Shown here: positions 58,013 through 59,082 of the stretch, piece after piece | Numbering within the stretch: the first letter of the stretch is position 1 | How the letters are laid out: each line of letters begins with the position of its first letter | NCBI GenBank assembly: GCA_964407165.1 | Contig: CAYOUJ010000009.1 | Coordinates: 1-59,082, forward strand | Source of the DNA: CAZPKH01 sp964407165 | Lineage (GTDB): Bacteria > Bacteroidota > Bacteroidia > Bacteroidales > Muribaculaceae | Direction: 5' to 3' | DNA length: 59,082 nt | Position numbers and translations under genes: made by a program | The notes under the pieces: model-generated | The model's input: the letters and a program-made list of their open reading frames with translations, nothing else | The model's database searches: none | What the model was told of the DNA's origin: nothing

Positions 58013-58867
58013 ATGGAGCAGGGCGACCCGTGGGTCGAGCAACACCTCCACGAGCAGTTCGCCAAGAACTACAACTCCATCTCCCGCTACATCGTCGCCT
58101 TCGTCGCCGCTATAGTCGTAGTCTTCACCGCCTACGCCTGCGCCCTCTGTCACCTCCTCTCCGCCGCCGACGCCCCGGCTTGGAGCGGGGCGGCGTCCTC
58201 GCGCCCCGCCGTCATTGTCCTGCAGACCGACACTCAAGCCGACAACCCCTCCGTCACCAACCCCGCCATCGAGTTTGCCCTCGCCTACCTCGCAGTGGTC
58301 ATCGCCCTTTGCATCAGCGCTTACCTTTGCATAATGCAGGGATGGACCGTCCGCCGCGACCAGTTCCTCATCTATGCCATCCGCAAGCTATACTTCAACA
58401 AGGAGAACCGTCAAATGAACGTCGGCAACGGAGGCGTCTTCTCAACCGGTTATCACCCGTTTAAGAACTATATCGGCATTTTCAACAAAAGGGAAGAGGA
58501 AGCCATCGCCAAAGATGAGCGATTTATACCATATTGCATATTTGACAAGGCACTCTGGTGGCTCCTGAAGTTTATGAAGTTCTCATTCTGTCCAAAGGGG
58601 AAAAGGGGCGCGCAAATTTTAGTCGGCACCTTTAACCACATCTATAATATCTGCACCGCGCTCAACGTCGTCATCGCGCTGGTGTCAATAGCCGTGCTCC
58701 TCTGTGCCGAGGGCCCGACGTGGTATGCCTTTGTCATCCCCGCCGCCGGTTGGCTGATTTACAAGACGTTGACCTTCCGCTGGATATACCGGGCCGAAAA
58801 AGCCTACATCCTCCTCCGCCACGAATACAGCAATTACAATCCTAAAATCAAAACAACATATCAATGA
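58013..58867 (+). CDS. Membrane protein of unknown function
   Basis: The ATG at 58013 gives 284 residues; a frame open upstream to 57863 overlaps the terminator and lacks support. About four membrane helices are visible (near 25-47, 83-103, 210-235 and 238-256) with a soluble, Lys-rich middle. I recognise no family. Residues near 57-66 (WSGAASSRPA) are encoded by the GC palindrome at 58182-58208, lying in a periplasmic-type loop. The stop overlaps the next start by 4 nt (ATGA). Confidence 0.65.
   Translation: MEQGDPWVEQHLHEQFAKNYNSISRYIVAFVAAIVVVFTAYACALCHLLSAADAPAWSGAASSRPAVIVLQTDTQADNPSVTNPAIEFALAYLAVVIALCISAYLCIMQGWTVRRDQFLIYAIRKLYFNKENRQMNVGNGGVFSTGYHPFKNYIGIFNKREEEAIAKDERFIPYCIFDKALWWLLKFMKFSFCPKGKRGAQILVGTFNHIYNICTALNVVIALVSIAVLLCAEGPTWYAFVIPAAGWLIYKTLTFRWIYRAEKAYILLRHEYSNYNPKIKTTYQ
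58182..58208 (+). repeat. 27-nt GC palindrome inside the membrane-protein gene
   Basis: Differs by one base (GTCC for GCCC) from the copies at 47045 and 56448 and is in the same reading frame, encoding SGAASSRP after W. Confidence 0.85.
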
Positions 58868-59049
58868 AACAATCCATCAAACAACTCGCAGTGAGCCTTG
58901 TGACGCTCGTCGTTGGCTTACTGTCTGCGGCAGTGCCGGCGTCGGCCTCCGTGCTCGTCGACGGGTTATACTACAACCTTGACGAGCAGACCAAGACCGC
59001 AAGTGTAACTTACTTTGACACATACACCCTAGTATTTTGTAAATACTAA
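58864..59049 (+). pseudogene. Truncated BspA/leucine-rich-repeat-type secreted protein
   Basis: It starts by a 4-nt overlap with the preceding gene. A signal peptide (MKQSIKQLAVSLVTLVVGLL, ending near ASA) is followed by VLVDGLYYNLDEQTKTASVTY, which is how Bacteroidales BspA-like leucine-rich-repeat proteins begin. After codon 52 the sequence turns AT-rich (from about 59025) and stops at 59049, so only 61 residues remain. The break coincides with a palindrome (TAGTATTT-TGT-AAATACTA) and a new promoter, suggesting insertion of another element. Confidence 0.55.
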
Positions 59050-59052
59050 AAC

Positions 59053-59082
59053 TTGCATATATCAAATGAATTTCGTACCTTT
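59053..59082 (+). promoter_or_regulatory. Promoter at the right window edge
   Basis: TTG (59053-59055), a 20-bp spacer and TACCTTT (59076-59082, the last base of the box lies beyond the window). It lies in the AT-rich sequence that interrupts the leucine-rich-repeat gene. Confidence 0.5.

Overview
The window looks like a chromosomal segment of a GC-rich member of the Bacteroidales, most probably a gut Muribaculaceae-type genome. The family assignment is inferred from gene content and style; no ribosomal RNA is present to confirm it. Supporting signs are a SusC/SusD outer-membrane uptake pair, Bacteroidetes promoters (-33 TTG/TTTG, 18-21 bp, -7 TAnnTTTG), lipoproteins with short signal peptides, a type IX secretion sortase (PorU), C10 streptopain-like proteases, a sodium-pumping methylmalonyl-CoA decarboxylase operon, and many DUF families restricted to this phylum (DUF4302, DUF4199, DUF4254, DUF6048, DUF6377, DUF6452).

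Layout. 1-2227: end of a secreted-protein gene, two MITE-like elements lying side by side and an IS982-family insertion sequence. 2228-10716 (minus): a four-gene susC-susD-metallopeptidase-DUF4302 operon with a leader of about 630 nt. 11042-12238 (plus): secreted papain-fold aminopeptidase. 12457-12690: a promoter-led RNA locus holding a tRNA T-arm followed by a tRNA D-arm, i.e. in permuted order. 12701-17578 (minus): mce-mmdA-OadG/lamin-tail fusion-mmdC-mmdB for propionate formation coupled to Na+ export. 17788-27057 (plus): a TPR/DUF6377 regulator, a secreted tyrosine phosphatase, PorU and a surface lipoprotein. 27272-32902 (minus): TPR protein, beta-barrel, GH25 lysozyme. 33122-37438 (plus): DUF4199, GT2, DUF6452, DUF6048, SDR, rpiB. 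37651-39201: three thioredoxin-fold exported proteins. 39366-39440: tRNA-Arg(CCU). 39636-42152: small lipoprotein, a HAD-SIS fusion and DUF4254. 42256-47166: two C10 proteases. 47222-48758: ruvB and a PrxQ peroxiredoxin. 48863-54437: RND efflux system. 54560-57415: flippase and glycosyltransferase. 57581-57903: a rod-shaped candidate 6S-like RNA. 58013-59082: a membrane protein and a truncated leucine-rich-repeat-type gene.

Working together: PorU processes proteins carrying a C-terminal secretion domain. The tyrosine phosphatase and both C10 proteases share a C-terminal YNLQG-type tail that fits this route, so secretion machinery and likely clients lie in one window. The susCD locus, secreted proteases and aminopeptidase suggest a peptide-using lifestyle; the mmd operon links fermentation to a sodium gradient.

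The most unusual feature is repeat architecture. Most intergenic gaps carry a self-complementary array of 7-9 bp tandem units from about ten unrelated sequence families. Several run into genes and supply stop codons, a C-terminal tail or even a lipoprotein signal peptide. A separate 27-nt GC palindrome occurs four times, three of them inside unrelated genes and in the same reading frame, encoding (W/G)SGAA(P/S)SRP. A related GC hairpin caps the rod-shaped RNA. I consider these palindromic elements the best candidate for something undescribed here.
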